From Mycolicibacterium crocinum (GTDB lineage Bacteria > Actinomycetota > Actinomycetes > Mycobacteriales > Mycobacteriaceae), in contig NZ_CP092362.2 of NCBI RefSeq assembly GCF_022370635.2, forward strand, positions 4,092,001 through 4,156,000: DNA of 64,000 nucleotides, read 5' to 3'. A program made the position numbers and the translations under genes. The notes under the pieces are model-generated. The model was not told the DNA's origin, did no database searches, and was given only the letters and a program-made list of their open reading frames with translations. This document shows positions 34,234 through 43,042 of this stretch, one piece after another (within the stretch, counting starts at the first letter, position 1; each line of letters starts with the position of its first letter).

Positions 34234-35603
34234 CAGAAGAACCGCAAGTAGCGCTCGGACTCCCATGACGACACGTGGGCGTTGTAGGAATACCACTCGA
34301 GTTTCTTTTCGGCGATGAACGCCTCGCTCATCACCGGACCGAAAACGTTGCGCACCAACGGGTCTGCCTCCAGAGCGTCGATGGCCTCGCCGAGTGAGCG
34401 GGGCAACCAGGTGATACCGCGCTCGATCAGGTCCAGCTCCGAGAGCCGGTAGAGGTTGTCGCGGTTGGGCTCACCGGGGTCGAGACCTTCCCGAATGCCT
34501 TCCAATCCGGCGGCCAACATCAGGGCAGCGCCCAGATACGGGTTGTTGGCGCTGTCGGCCGCGCGACATTCGACGCGGCCACCGCCCCGGGGAATCCGCA
34601 ACATGTTGGTGCGATTGTTGTCCCCGTAGCAGGCGAAGATCGGCGCCCACGTCAGTCCGGACATGCTGCCCTGCTTGACCAGTCGCTTGTAGCTGTTGAC
34701 CGTCGGCGCGATCACCGCACAGATCGCCGGCGCGTGGCGCAGTACACCGGCGATGAATTGGTAGCCGAGCGTCGACAGTCCACATCCCCGTGGGTCGTCG
34801 GTGGATGCGAAGAGGTTGACACCGTCTGGATCGGCCAGCGACATGTTGTAGTGCGCTCCACTGCCCGTGCGATCGGCGAACGGTTTGGGCATCCAGGACG
34901 CGAACAACCCGTGCTTACGGGCGATCTCACCGACCATCATCCGGAAGAAGACGAACCGGTCGGCCATCGACACCGCGTTGGTGTAGGTGAAGTCCGTCTC
35001 GAACTGACCGTTTCCGTCCTCGTGGTCGAAAGAATAGACGTCCCAACCGAGTTCGTTCATCGCCGAGACGATGTCGTCGACCACGCCGAAGTTGTGCAGC
35101 ATGCCCCGCAGGTCGTAACACGGTTTGTCGAGGTTGTCGTCCGCGCTTGCCGGCTGCGGGGCTCCGGACTGATCCGACAGCAGGAAGAACTCCGTCTCGA
35201 CCCCGAGGTTGAAGGTGTAGCCCAGCGTTGCCGCATCGACGGTCACCCGCTTGAGGATCTGCCGGCTGCACGACTCGAACGGGGAGTCGCCGATCCAGAG
35301 ATCGCCGGGAAACCAGGCGATCTCGCGGTTGAAGGGCATGACGATCACCCCGTCGAGGTCGGGGTGCGGTGCCACCTCGTCGTCATTGACGTCTTGGGGT
35401 ACCCCGTCGAGGGCGGCTCCGGTGAACATCTCGGACCCGTTCGCCGCCTGCGCCAAGTGCGCCAACGGCACCATCTTGGCCTTCGGCTTACCGTGCATGT
35501 CGACGAAACTGATGGCGGCGTAGCGGACTCCCGCCGCGGTCAGCTTCTCGGCAACCTCGCGAACATCGGCGGGCGCCGACGCTCTGTTGAGCGTGGTGGT
35601 CAT
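34233..35603 (-). CDS. glnT: Type III glutamine synthetase-like (glutamate-ammonia/amine ligase)
   Basis: 456 residues. Glutamine-synthetase fold: N-terminal beta-Grasp FVDMHGKPKAKMVPL, metal site GVETEFFLLSD, DHEDGNGQFETDF, catalytic HYNMSL region preceded by GSGA, and NRTNMLRIPRGGGRVECR for ATP and glutamate. The GlnT type includes gamma-glutamylamide synthetases that couple glutamate to small amines rather than ammonia. Linkage to a creatininase-type amidohydrolase and TetR regulator, and not to glnA genes, favours an amine- or amide-degrading role (inference). Confidence 0.88.
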   Translation of the reverse strand: MTTTLNRASAPADVREVAEKLTAAGVRYAAISFVDMHGKPKAKMVPLAHLAQAANGSEMFTGAALDGVPQDVNDDEVAPHPDLDGVIVMPFNREIAWFPGDLWIGDSPFESCSRQILKRVTVDAATLGYTFNLGVETEFFLLSDQSGAPQPASADDNLDKPCYDLRGMLHNFGVVDDIVSAMNELGWDVYSFDHEDGNGQFETDFTYTNAVSMADRFVFFRMMVGEIARKHGLFASWMPKPFADRTGSGAHYNMSLADPDGVNLFASTDDPRGCGLSTLGYQFIAGVLRHAPAICAVIAPTVNSYKRLVKQGSMSGLTWAPIFACYGDNNRTNMLRIPRGGGRVECRAADSANNPYLGAALMLAAGLEGIREGLDPGEPNRDNLYRLSELDLIERGITWLPRSLGEAIDALEADPLVRNVFGPVMSEAFIAEKKLEWYSYNAHVSSWESERYLRFF

Positions 35604-35808
35604 GTGTTTCCTTTCGCACCGGTCGACGCCACGCTATCCACGGTCTGTAACCACCCTGTTTCCGGTCAGTAAATAACCTATTGAAGAAGTCTGGTATGGG
35701 TGCCAATGAACACGTCAGACAACGACGGAGCGAACCTTCATGTGTCAATAGCTCATTGAAGGGCTAAATCCCTCCCGGCAACCGCGCGGCAGGGTAGTAA
35801 TTAACGCC
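35604..35808. promoter_or_regulatory. AT-richer divergent promoter region of the glnT and RNase Z genes
   Basis: The 205 bases between these genes are noticeably lower in GC. ATTGAAG occurs at 35680-35686 and 35755-35761, and CTATTGA at 35678-35684 is mirrored by TCAATAG at 35745-35751. These are possible binding sites for the TetR protein of the operon; no single clean palindrome stands out. CTTTC/GAAAGG-type ribosome-binding sequence precedes the glutamine synthetase start. Confidence 0.35.
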
Positions 35809-36639
35809 ATGATCGACATCACGCTGCTCGGCACCGGAAGCCCGATGATCGACCCGAATCGGGCCGGACCGTCGACTCTCGTCAAGGCCGGGGACTCGGT
35901 GTTCCTGGTGGATTGCGGCCGTGGCGTGCTCATGCGGGCAGCCGCGGCGGGCGTCGGCGCGGCCAACATCACCGCGCTGCTGCTCACCCATCTGCACAGC
36001 GATCACATCACCGACCTGTCCGATGTCATCACCACGCGCTGGGTCACCACGTTTGTGCCGACGCCGCTACCGATCATCGGGCCGCCCGGCACAAGGGCGG
36101 TCGTCGACGCGACGCTGGCGGCGCTGGCACCTGACATCTCCTACCGCATCCACCACCACGCCGACATCACCGAGCCACCCTCGGTTCAGGTGTACGAGTA
36201 CACCGACGGCCAGGTCTGGGATGACGCGGGCGTCCGGATCACCGCGGCGCCCACCGACCATCGTCCGGTCGAGCCGACGCTCGGTTTCCGCGTCGAGCAC
36301 GACGGCGCCTCGGTGGTGCTGGCCGGTGACACCGTGCCCTGCGCCGGCCTGGACGAACTCGCCAAGGGCGCAAACGCTCTGGTGCACACCGTGATCCGCG
36401 CGGACCTCGTGCAGCAGATGCCGCTCCAGCGAATCCGGGACATCCTGGACTACCATTCGTCGGTCGAGCAGGCCGCAGCCACCGCGGCCCGGGCCGGAGT
36501 CGGCACGCTGGTGCTCACGCATTACGTGCCGCCGCTGGTGCCGGGCCAGGAGGATCAGTGGCGCGCCCAGGCGGCGACCGAGTTCAGCGGCCCGGTGGAG
36601 ATCGGCGACGATCTGCTTCGGGTGTCCGTCGGGAACTAA
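35809..36639 (+). CDS. RNase Z-like metallo-beta-lactamase hydrolase
   Basis: 276 residues. Metallo-beta-lactamase fold: LLGTGSPMIDPNRAGPSTLV, the zinc motif LLTHLHSDHITDL (HxHxDH), VVLAGDTVPC aspartate and LVLTHYVPP histidine. The short HxxDH-containing exosite of long tRNase Z is absent. Annotated homologues (Rv2407) are called RNase Z or arylsulfatase-like; tRNA 3' processing is likely but not shown by sequence alone. Confidence 0.85.
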   Translation: MIDITLLGTGSPMIDPNRAGPSTLVKAGDSVFLVDCGRGVLMRAAAAGVGAANITALLLTHLHSDHITDLSDVITTRWVTTFVPTPLPIIGPPGTRAVVDATLAALAPDISYRIHHHADITEPPSVQVYEYTDGQVWDDAGVRITAAPTDHRPVEPTLGFRVEHDGASVVLAGDTVPCAGLDELAKGANALVHTVIRADLVQQMPLQRIRDILDYHSSVEQAAATAARAGVGTLVLTHYVPPLVPGQEDQWRAQAATEFSGPVEIGDDLLRVSVGN

Positions 36640-36666
36640 GCCACCCCGCCGCCCGACTTATGGGCG

Positions 36667-38220
36667 ATGACGACGACGGAGAGTTCGACGCGCCGCGCTG
36701 ACGCGGCTGTTCTGCGCCGGATCTGGCGGCTGCACTTCTGGGTTGGGCTGTTCGCCGCGCCCGTGCTGGTGGTGCTCGCCTGCAGCGGCCTGGTGATCCT
36801 CTACAGCCAACCGCTGGATGCGCTGCTCAACCGGCATCTGCTCGTCGTCGAATCGGGACCGCAGACGGTGCCGCTCGACACGCAGGTGGCAACCGCCAAA
36901 CAACACGTCGGTGCGGGCGACACCCTGGAGGCTGTCACCCCGCCGGACGGTGTGCACGCCTCGACGCGGGTGGACTTCTCCCCCGCCGGCGCCAAGGGTT
37001 ACCCGCAGGCCGAAGCCGACGTCATCCAGGTGTTCGTCGATCCCTATACGGGCGCCTATCTGGGGCAGCGAGACCAACTGTCGGGCTTGGTCGGCTGGGC
37101 GAATCAGCTGCACCGGATGTTCGGCAACGATGGACCGCATATGCAGTTGCCGTCGCTGGGCCACGTGATCAATCCGTCCGCGTATCCGCAACCGACGATC
37201 CCGGTAGGAATCGGCAACCTGTGGATGGAGCTGACCGCGACCTGGATCCTGGTGCTGCTCGCCAGCGGAATCTATCTGTGGTGGCCGCGCGCCATCGAAG
37301 CCGCCAAGCCGCTGCTGACCGTGCGGTGGCGTCAGGGAGGCCGGCCCCGGTGGCGCGACGTGCACGCCCTGACCGGCGTCGTGGTCGCGGTGATCCTGAT
37401 CTGCTACGTCCTCTCGGGCATGACCTGGACGCGGTACTGGGGCGAGAACTGGCGAGCAGTGACCGCTACCGTCACGCCCTCGGCCGAAATCGATGCTCCC
37501 TCAACGCCGGCCAAACTCGGCGACCTCGACCGGTTGGGCCGCCGCATCGCCTGGGCCGCCACCGACGACCCGATCTACGCCTCCGAGCCGAGCCCAGGTG
37601 CCGCCCGGTTGTCCTACGCCGACATCGACCGCATCGCCAAGGACGAGCACATGGTTCCCGGCTACGCGATCTTCCCGCCCTCGGATTCGACCCAGGACGG
37701 TGCGACGACGTACGGCAGCTACACGGTGGTCAACCGCTGGCCGCAACGGGTATCCGAGCAGCGCACGCTGTATCTGAACCAGTTCACCGGCGCCACGATC
37801 ACCAACGCCACCGCCGCCCAGGACGGGGCGTTGTCGAAGTTGACGAGCTTCGGGATCGCAATGCATACGGGCAATCAAATGGGCTGGCTCACGCGGATTT
37901 CCGCCACGCTCGCCTGCCTCGGGGTTCTACTCAGCGTGGCGACCGGATTACTCATGTGGTGGACACGACGTCCGAGCGGGCGCAGCGGACTGCCCGGGCC
38001 GGCCAGCGAGACCACTCGGGCGAACACCTCGAAGAAGGCGATGATCGCGGTGACCGTCGTCGCGGTCATCCTCGGAATCCTGTTCCCCGCCTTCGGCATA
38101 TCGCTTCTGGTGGTGCTGGTGGCCGAAGCGATCATCTCCGCCCGGCGACCGTCGCCCGGTCAGGCCAGTCTGGTGACCTCCACCACCACGTCGAGATCGG
38201 TGGAGCCCTCCCCGGAATAG
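36667..38220 (+). CDS. PepSY-domain membrane protein
   Basis: 517 residues. Typical PepSY-associated transmembrane protein: helix 1 FWVGLFAAPVLVVLACSGLVIL, a PepSY-like periplasmic region, helix LTATWILVLLASGIYLWWPR, the second DVHALTGVVVAVILICYVLSGMTW, and two C-terminal helices. Relatives are iron-regulated reductases or siderophore-linked proteins, but no cofactor residues are certain. The last 61 bases overlap the end of the convergent transglutaminase gene. Confidence 0.88.
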   Translation: MTTTESSTRRADAAVLRRIWRLHFWVGLFAAPVLVVLACSGLVILYSQPLDALLNRHLLVVESGPQTVPLDTQVATAKQHVGAGDTLEAVTPPDGVHASTRVDFSPAGAKGYPQAEADVIQVFVDPYTGAYLGQRDQLSGLVGWANQLHRMFGNDGPHMQLPSLGHVINPSAYPQPTIPVGIGNLWMELTATWILVLLASGIYLWWPRAIEAAKPLLTVRWRQGGRPRWRDVHALTGVVVAVILICYVLSGMTWTRYWGENWRAVTATVTPSAEIDAPSTPAKLGDLDRLGRRIAWAATDDPIYASEPSPGAARLSYADIDRIAKDEHMVPGYAIFPPSDSTQDGATTYGSYTVVNRWPQRVSEQRTLYLNQFTGATITNATAAQDGALSKLTSFGIAMHTGNQMGWLTRISATLACLGVLLSVATGLLMWWTRRPSGRSGLPGPASETTRANTSKKAMIAVTVVAVILGILFPAFGISLLVVLVAEAIISARRPSPGQASLVTSTTTSRSVEPSPE

Positions 38221-38999
38221 ATGCCCTTCAGCGGGGTCACATCGGCGTAGTCCCGGCCGACGCCGACGCTGATGTACTGCTCGTTGATCGGCGAGTCGTT
38301 GGTCGGATCGTAATTCGACCAACCGCCCGTCCACGCCTGGATCCAGGCGTGGCTTTGGCCGTCGATGGTGTCACCGATCACCGCGTTGCGCTTGGGGTGC
38401 AGATATCCCGACACATATCGAGCCGGAATGCCCATGCCGCGCAAGAGGATCAGCGTCAGGTGCGCGTAATCCTGGCAGACCCCTTTGCCTTCGCGCAGCG
38501 CGTCGAGGCCCGACGAGTGCACGCCGGTGGTGCCGGGCACGTAGGTCAGTTCGCTGTGTGCCCACTGCGCGGCGGCGATCACAGCCTCCTGCGGATCGTG
38601 CTCCTTGGCGATGCGCTTGCCGACGCGCTGGATTCGCCGGCTTGCCGGCGTGTAGTGGGTGGGGCTGAGCACCTCGTCGAAGCGGTCCCGCACCGCCTCC
38701 GACTCCAACTCCTCCCAGGACACCTGCTCACTGGGCGCTTCCGGCTTGTCGGTCTCGACCACCGAGGACGCCGTCACCTCCAACTCGGTGTGTGGCGCGT
38801 GCAGGTCGAAAGCCGTTACCGCCGTGCCCCAATAGTCGACGTAGCGGTAGGAGCGGGTGGCCGGGATGGTCTCCACGCGGTTGAGGATGACGTTCTGCCG
38901 TGAGTCCGAGCGCGGCGTCAGCCGGGCCTCGTTGTAGGAGGCGGTGACCGGGGACTTGTAGGCGTACCCCGTCGCGTGCACGACCCGCATCCGCCACAT
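38160..38999 (-). CDS. Transglutaminase-like protein
   Basis: 279 residues. N-terminal beta-sandwich domain (MRVVHATGYAYKSPVTASYNEARL) of the bacterial transglutaminase N type, then the papain-like core with catalytic Cys in GKGVCQDYAHL, His in GQSHAWIQAW and Asp in YDPTNDSP. ATG at 38999 overlaps the alpha-E stop codon by one base. Third gene of the ATP-grasp/alpha-E/transglutaminase cassette; probably a peptidase or amide-forming enzyme acting on the product of that cassette. Confidence 0.92.
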   Translation of the reverse strand: MWRMRVVHATGYAYKSPVTASYNEARLTPRSDSRQNVILNRVETIPATRSYRYVDYWGTAVTAFDLHAPHTELEVTASSVVETDKPEAPSEQVSWEELESEAVRDRFDEVLSPTHYTPASRRIQRVGKRIAKEHDPQEAVIAAAQWAHSELTYVPGTTGVHSSGLDALREGKGVCQDYAHLTLILLRGMGIPARYVSGYLHPKRNAVIGDTIDGQSHAWIQAWTGGWSNYDPTNDSPINEQYISVGVGRDYADVTPLKGIYSGEGSTDLDVVVEVTRLA

Positions 39000-39976
39000 C
39001 AGATCTCCCCTTCCTCGATCACCAGCGAGCCCGGCTGTCCTGCGTCCGACCACGCGACCCACGGTGCGGAGTGGAAGTACTGCAGCGCCACCGCTTCTCC
39101 GACGTCGCGACAGGTCTCCTGCAGTCCGGCCAACCGTTCCTCCAGCGACTCGAGCAGCACCCCGGGACGGATGAATTCCAGTTCGCTTCGGGCGCGCCCG
39201 AGCAGGCGCTGGGCCTCGGCGGTGGACCCGAGCCGGTTGTGCGGCCGGTGCATCAGTTCGTCGAGACTGTGCTCGGCCAGCTTCAGCGAGTAGTAGATCG
39301 ACCGCGGGAACAGCCGGTCCAGCAACATGAATTCGACCACGCGGCTGGCGTCGAGCACACCGCGATAGGTGCGCAGGTAGGTGTCGTGGGCACCGGCCGA
39401 GCGCAACACCGTGACCCAGGCAGGCGACGAGGCGCTGTCGCCGACGCGGGACAGCAACAGCCGCACCGTCATGTCGACGCGCTCGATCGCGCGGCCCAAC
39501 ACCAGGAACCGGTATCCGTCGTCGCGGGAGAGCGTCGAGTCGGTCAGCCCGGCGAACATCGCCGCCCGGCCCTCGATGAAGCTGAAGAATTCGTGCGGGC
39601 CCAGCCGACGTGCCGCACGCTCACGTTCGGCCAGCGCGTTGTAGGTGGTGTTGAGGCACTCCCACATATCGCTGGACGTGACTTCCCGTGCGGAGCGGGC
39701 ATTTTCGCGTGCGGCCGAGATCGCGTCGACGATCGAGCAACCGCCGGTCAGTCCCCGGTCGAAGGCCACCAGGTCGGTCAGCGACCACAGGTCGAGCTGG
39801 TGTTTGGGCGGCTCAATACCCAAGACTTGCAAGAGAACCCGCGACGTCTGGTCGGGGTCGACGCTGGAGTCCTCGAGCAGCTGGTGGACCGTGACGTCGA
39901 GAATGCGGGCGGTGTCGTCGGCGCGCTCGACGTAGCGTCCGATCCAATACAGCGCCTCGGCGTTGCGGGCCAACAT
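38999..39976 (-). CDS. Alpha-E domain-containing protein
   Basis: 325 residues, almost entirely helical, beginning MLARNAEALYWIGRYVERADDTARILDV, the hallmark of the alpha-E family (acidic/arginine-rich helices, ERADDTAR). No catalytic residues are known. It is always found with a circularly permuted ATP-grasp protein, as here: its ATG overlaps that gene's stop by one base. Confidence 0.92.
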   Translation of the reverse strand: MLARNAEALYWIGRYVERADDTARILDVTVHQLLEDSSVDPDQTSRVLLQVLGIEPPKHQLDLWSLTDLVAFDRGLTGGCSIVDAISAARENARSAREVTSSDMWECLNTTYNALAERERAARRLGPHEFFSFIEGRAAMFAGLTDSTLSRDDGYRFLVLGRAIERVDMTVRLLLSRVGDSASSPAWVTVLRSAGAHDTYLRTYRGVLDASRVVEFMLLDRLFPRSIYYSLKLAEHSLDELMHRPHNRLGSTAEAQRLLGRARSELEFIRPGVLLESLEERLAGLQETCRDVGEAVALQYFHSAPWVAWSDAGQPGSLVIEEGEI

Positions 39977-41676
39977 CAGTGCATCACCTGCTGCTGTTGT
40001 TGTTGGCTCTGCTGTTGTTGGCCTTGCTGCTGACTGGAGGTGGGATCAGCGCCCTTCTCGGCGGGCACCGCCTTGGCCGGTTTGGGAATCTTGCGCACCA
40101 CCTCGGCCGCGCCGAGCTCGCGGGCAGCCCCCGACGTGCGGGAGGCCAGCACCCAGGTGTCCTTGGATCCGCCGCCCTGACTGGAGTTGACCACCAGCGA
40201 GCCCTCGGTGAGCGCGACGCGGGTCAACCCGCCGGGCAGCACCCAGACGTCTTCACCGTCGTTGACGGCGAACGGTCGCAGGTCGACGTGCCGCGGGGCA
40301 AGGGCGTCACCGACTTTCGTCGGCACGGTCGACAGCTGCACCACCGGCTGCGCGATCCAGCCGCGGGGATCGGCGATGACTTTCTTGCGAATGGCTGCCA
40401 GCTCCTTCTCGGAGGCGTCCGGGCCGAACACGATGCCGTAGCCGCCCGAGCCCTCCACCGGTTTGATCACCAGCTCGTCGATCCGGTCGAGCACTTCCTC
40501 GCGCTCGTCGTCGAGCCAGCAGCGCATGGTGTCGACGTTGGCCAGTAGCGGCTTTTCGCCGAGGTAGTACTCGATGATCGTCGGCACGTAGGTGTAGACC
40601 AGCTTGTCGTCGCCGACGCCGTTGCCGACTGCGCTGGAGATCACCACGTTGCCGGCGCGGGCCGCGTTCAGCAGTCCCGCCACCCCCAACACCGAGTCGG
40701 GGCGGAACTGCATGGGGTCGAGGAAGTCGTCGTCGATCCGGCGGTAGATGACGTCGACCTGACGCTCCCCCTCGGTGGTGCGCATGTAGACCACGTTGTC
40801 GCGGCAGAACAGGTCGCGGCCCTCGACGAGTTCGACACCCATCTGGCGGGCCAGCAGGGAGTGCTCGAAATAGGCGGAGTTGAACGGGCCCGGGGTGAGC
40901 ACGACGACCGTGGGGTCGGCCTCGTTGGTGGCCGCGGCGTTGCGCAGCGCCCGCAGCAGGTGCGAGGAGTAGTCGCCGACGGCCCGTACCCGGTGGGTGG
41001 CGAACAGGTTCGGGAAGACCCGAGCCATGGTCCGGCGGTTCTCCATGACGTAGGAGACACCCGACGGGGACCGCAGGTTGTCCTCCAGCACGCGGAAGGT
41101 GCCCTGGGCGTCCCGGATCAGGTCGATGCCGGCGACGTGGATGCGCACCCCGTTCGGCGGGTTGATGCCGGCGGCCTGCCGGTGGAAATGCTCGCAGGAC
41201 GTGACCAGCCGGCGTGGGATGACGCCGTCGCGCAGGATCTCCTGGTCGCCGTAGATGTCGTCGAGGTACATCTCCAGCGCCTTGACCCGCTGGGTGATGC
41301 CGCGTTCGAGCCGGGACCACTCGGCCGCCGAGATGACCCGGGGAACCAGGTCGAGCGGGAAGGGCCGCTCCTGGCCGGACAGCGAGAACGTGATGCCCTG
41401 GTCGATGAACGCCCGGCCCAACGCCTCGGCCCTGGCCTCGAGTTCCTCGGCGTCCGATGGCGAGAGTTCAGCGAAGATTCCCTTGTACGGCCCGCGGACG
41501 TTGCCCTGGTTGTCGAACATCTCGTCGAAGGCCTTGGCATAGGAGCCCAGCTTGTTGTAACCACCGAAGATATGGTCGTGCTGCCGCGGTTGTCGCGACC
41601 CGTTGCGCGACGACCGGCTGGCTTCCGAAGGCAGGGTGCGAAGGCTCACGGGACTACTCTGCCTGACCTTCGGCAT
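39976..41676 (-). CDS. Circularly permuted ATP-grasp type 2 protein
   Basis: 566 residues. Motifs: FRVLEDNLRSPSGVSYVMENR, VVLTPGPFNSAYFEHSLLARQMG, RIDDDFLDP and KPVEGSGGYGIVFGP (ATP-binding loop). Such enzymes are thought to make peptide or amide bonds. ATG at 41676 (MPKVRQSSPVSL) is chosen; the frame open upstream runs antisense into rpsT and lacks similarity. The C-terminus is a low-complexity tail in which 13 of the last 18 residues are glutamine, encoded by a CAA/CAG-rich tract at about 39979-40040. First gene of the cassette. Confidence 0.92.
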   Translation of the reverse strand: MPKVRQSSPVSLRTLPSEASRSSRNGSRQPRQHDHIFGGYNKLGSYAKAFDEMFDNQGNVRGPYKGIFAELSPSDAEELEARAEALGRAFIDQGITFSLSGQERPFPLDLVPRVISAAEWSRLERGITQRVKALEMYLDDIYGDQEILRDGVIPRRLVTSCEHFHRQAAGINPPNGVRIHVAGIDLIRDAQGTFRVLEDNLRSPSGVSYVMENRRTMARVFPNLFATHRVRAVGDYSSHLLRALRNAAATNEADPTVVVLTPGPFNSAYFEHSLLARQMGVELVEGRDLFCRDNVVYMRTTEGERQVDVIYRRIDDDFLDPMQFRPDSVLGVAGLLNAARAGNVVISSAVGNGVGDDKLVYTYVPTIIEYYLGEKPLLANVDTMRCWLDDEREEVLDRIDELVIKPVEGSGGYGIVFGPDASEKELAAIRKKVIADPRGWIAQPVVQLSTVPTKVGDALAPRHVDLRPFAVNDGEDVWVLPGGLTRVALTEGSLVVNSSQGGGSKDTWVLASRTSGAARELGAAEVVRKIPKPAKAVPAEKGADPTSSQQQGQQQQSQQQQQQVMH

Positions 41677-41700
41677 TTCGGCAGGCCAGTGACCTTCGTT

Positions 41701-41730
41701 TTGGGAGTTCAGGGCCGTCGCTGGTACCCT
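41701..41730 (+). promoter_or_regulatory. Probable rpsT promoter
   Basis: TTGGGA at 41701-41706 and TACCCT at 41725-41730 separated by 18 bases: a reasonable SigA-type -35/-10 pair. It implies a 5' leader of about 70 bases before the rpsT GTG. Confidence 0.5.
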
Positions 41731-41805
41731 GAACAGTCGCTGCCCGAGGGCCCGACGGCCCCGGCAAGAACGAGACCCCCAAGCTTGAAGACGAGGAACT
41801 AACGC

Positions 41806-42066
41806 GTGGCCAACATCAAGTCGCAGGAAAAGCGCATCCGCACCAACGAGCGGCGCCGGGTGCGCAACAAGTCGGTGAAGAGCGCGCTGCACACCGCGAT
41901 CCGTGGGTTCCGGACCGCCGCTGCTGAGGGCGATAAGGACAAGGCCGCCGAGCTGCTCGTGTCGACCAGCCGCAAGCTGGACAAGGCCGCCAGCAAGGGC
42001 GTGATCCACAAGAACCAGGCGGCCAACAAGAAGTCCGCGCTGGCTCAGGCCTTCAACAAGATCTGA
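41806..42066 (+). CDS. rpsT: 30S ribosomal protein S20
   Basis: 86 residues, strongly basic, full-length S20: ANIKSQEKRIRTNERRRVRN at the start and ASKGVIHKNQAANKKSALAQ at the end. Binds 16S rRNA early in 30S assembly. GTG start at 41806. Transcribed alone from the upstream promoter and convergent with holA. Confidence 0.98.
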   Translation: MANIKSQEKRIRTNERRRVRNKSVKSALHTAIRGFRTAAAEGDKDKAAELLVSTSRKLDKAASKGVIHKNQAANKKSALAQAFNKI

Positions 42067-42067
42067 T

Positions 42068-43042
42068 TCAGTCCCGGCCGCTTCCGGCGGCCAGCTGCGC
42101 CACCTTGCGCACCGCATCTTCCAGCACGTAGTCGGCGTCGGCCGCTGCGCCCTTGACGTCGGCGTTCAACGCCGCGACCAGTCGCATGGCCGTCGCCACT
42201 TTGTCGCGCGACCAGCGCCGCGACTGCTTCTGCGCCTTCTGGATCTTCCACGGCGGCATCCCGAGCTCGGAGGCCAACCGGTACGGGTCGCCCGATACCG
42301 GGCCCACCCGCGCGATCGTGTGCACCGCCTCGGCGAGCGCATCGGCCAGCACGACATGCGGGACACCGCGCAGCATCGCCCACCGCAGCGCCTCCGCCGA
42401 GCCGGCGACATCCCCCACCACGGCCTTGTCCGCGATATCGAAGCCGGAGACCTCGGCCTTGCCGCTGTGATAGCGCCGGACCGCGACCGCATCGACGTGA
42501 CCGCCGGTGTCGGCCACCAGCTGCGAGCACGCCGAGGCGAGTTCCCGGATGTCGGAGCCGACGGCGTCGAGCAGCACATTGACGGTGTCGTCGTCGACCT
42601 TGACCTTCTGCCGACGGAACTCCGCGCGCACAAAGTCGGCCCGCTCGGCGGCTTTGGTGATCTTGGCGCACGGATGAACCTGGGCGCCGAGCTTCTTCAA
42701 CTGATCGGCCAGCGCCTTGGCGCGTCCGCCGCCGGAGTGCGCGACGGCCAGCACGGTGCCGGGCGGTAGGTCGGCGGCCGCGGTGGCGATCAGCTCGACG
42801 GCTTCCTTGCCTGCCTCGGCGGCGGACTCGAGCACGACCACCCGCTCGTCGGCGAACAGCGACGGGCTGAGCAGTTCGGCCAGCTCGTTGACCGACACGT
42901 CGCCGGCACGCAGCCGGTCGACCGGCACATCGGCGGTGCCTGCCGCGTCGCGGGCCAGCCGCAGCACCTCGGAGATGGCCCGGTCGACCAACAGCTCCTC
43001 GTCACCAAGGATCAGATGCAGGCCGTCGACTGTCGCACTCAC
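42068..43042 (-). CDS. holA: DNA polymerase III subunit delta (HolA)
   Basis: 324 residues. Clamp-loader delta subunit: ILGDEELLVDRAISEVLRLAR at the N-terminus, VNELAELLSPSLFADERVVVL (the beta-clamp-contact region), LDAVGSDIRELASACSQLV and the C-terminal PPWKIQKAQKQSRRW. Opens the sliding clamp. Its 5' end overlaps the comEC-like gene by 41 bases. Confidence 0.95.
   Translation of the reverse strand: MSATVDGLHLILGDEELLVDRAISEVLRLARDAAGTADVPVDRLRAGDVSVNELAELLSPSLFADERVVVLESAAEAGKEAVELIATAAADLPPGTVLAVAHSGGGRAKALADQLKKLGAQVHPCAKITKAAERADFVRAEFRRQKVKVDDDTVNVLLDAVGSDIRELASACSQLVADTGGHVDAVAVRRYHSGKAEVSGFDIADKAVVGDVAGSAEALRWAMLRGVPHVVLADALAEAVHTIARVGPVSGDPYRLASELGMPPWKIQKAQKQSRRWSRDKVATAMRLVAALNADVKGAAADADYVLEDAVRKVAQLAAGSGRD

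Noticed and set aside
37221..38903. 560-codon plus-strand frame across the PepSY and transglutaminase genes
   Set aside because: Out of frame with PepSY and antisense to transglutaminase; arginine-rich noise.
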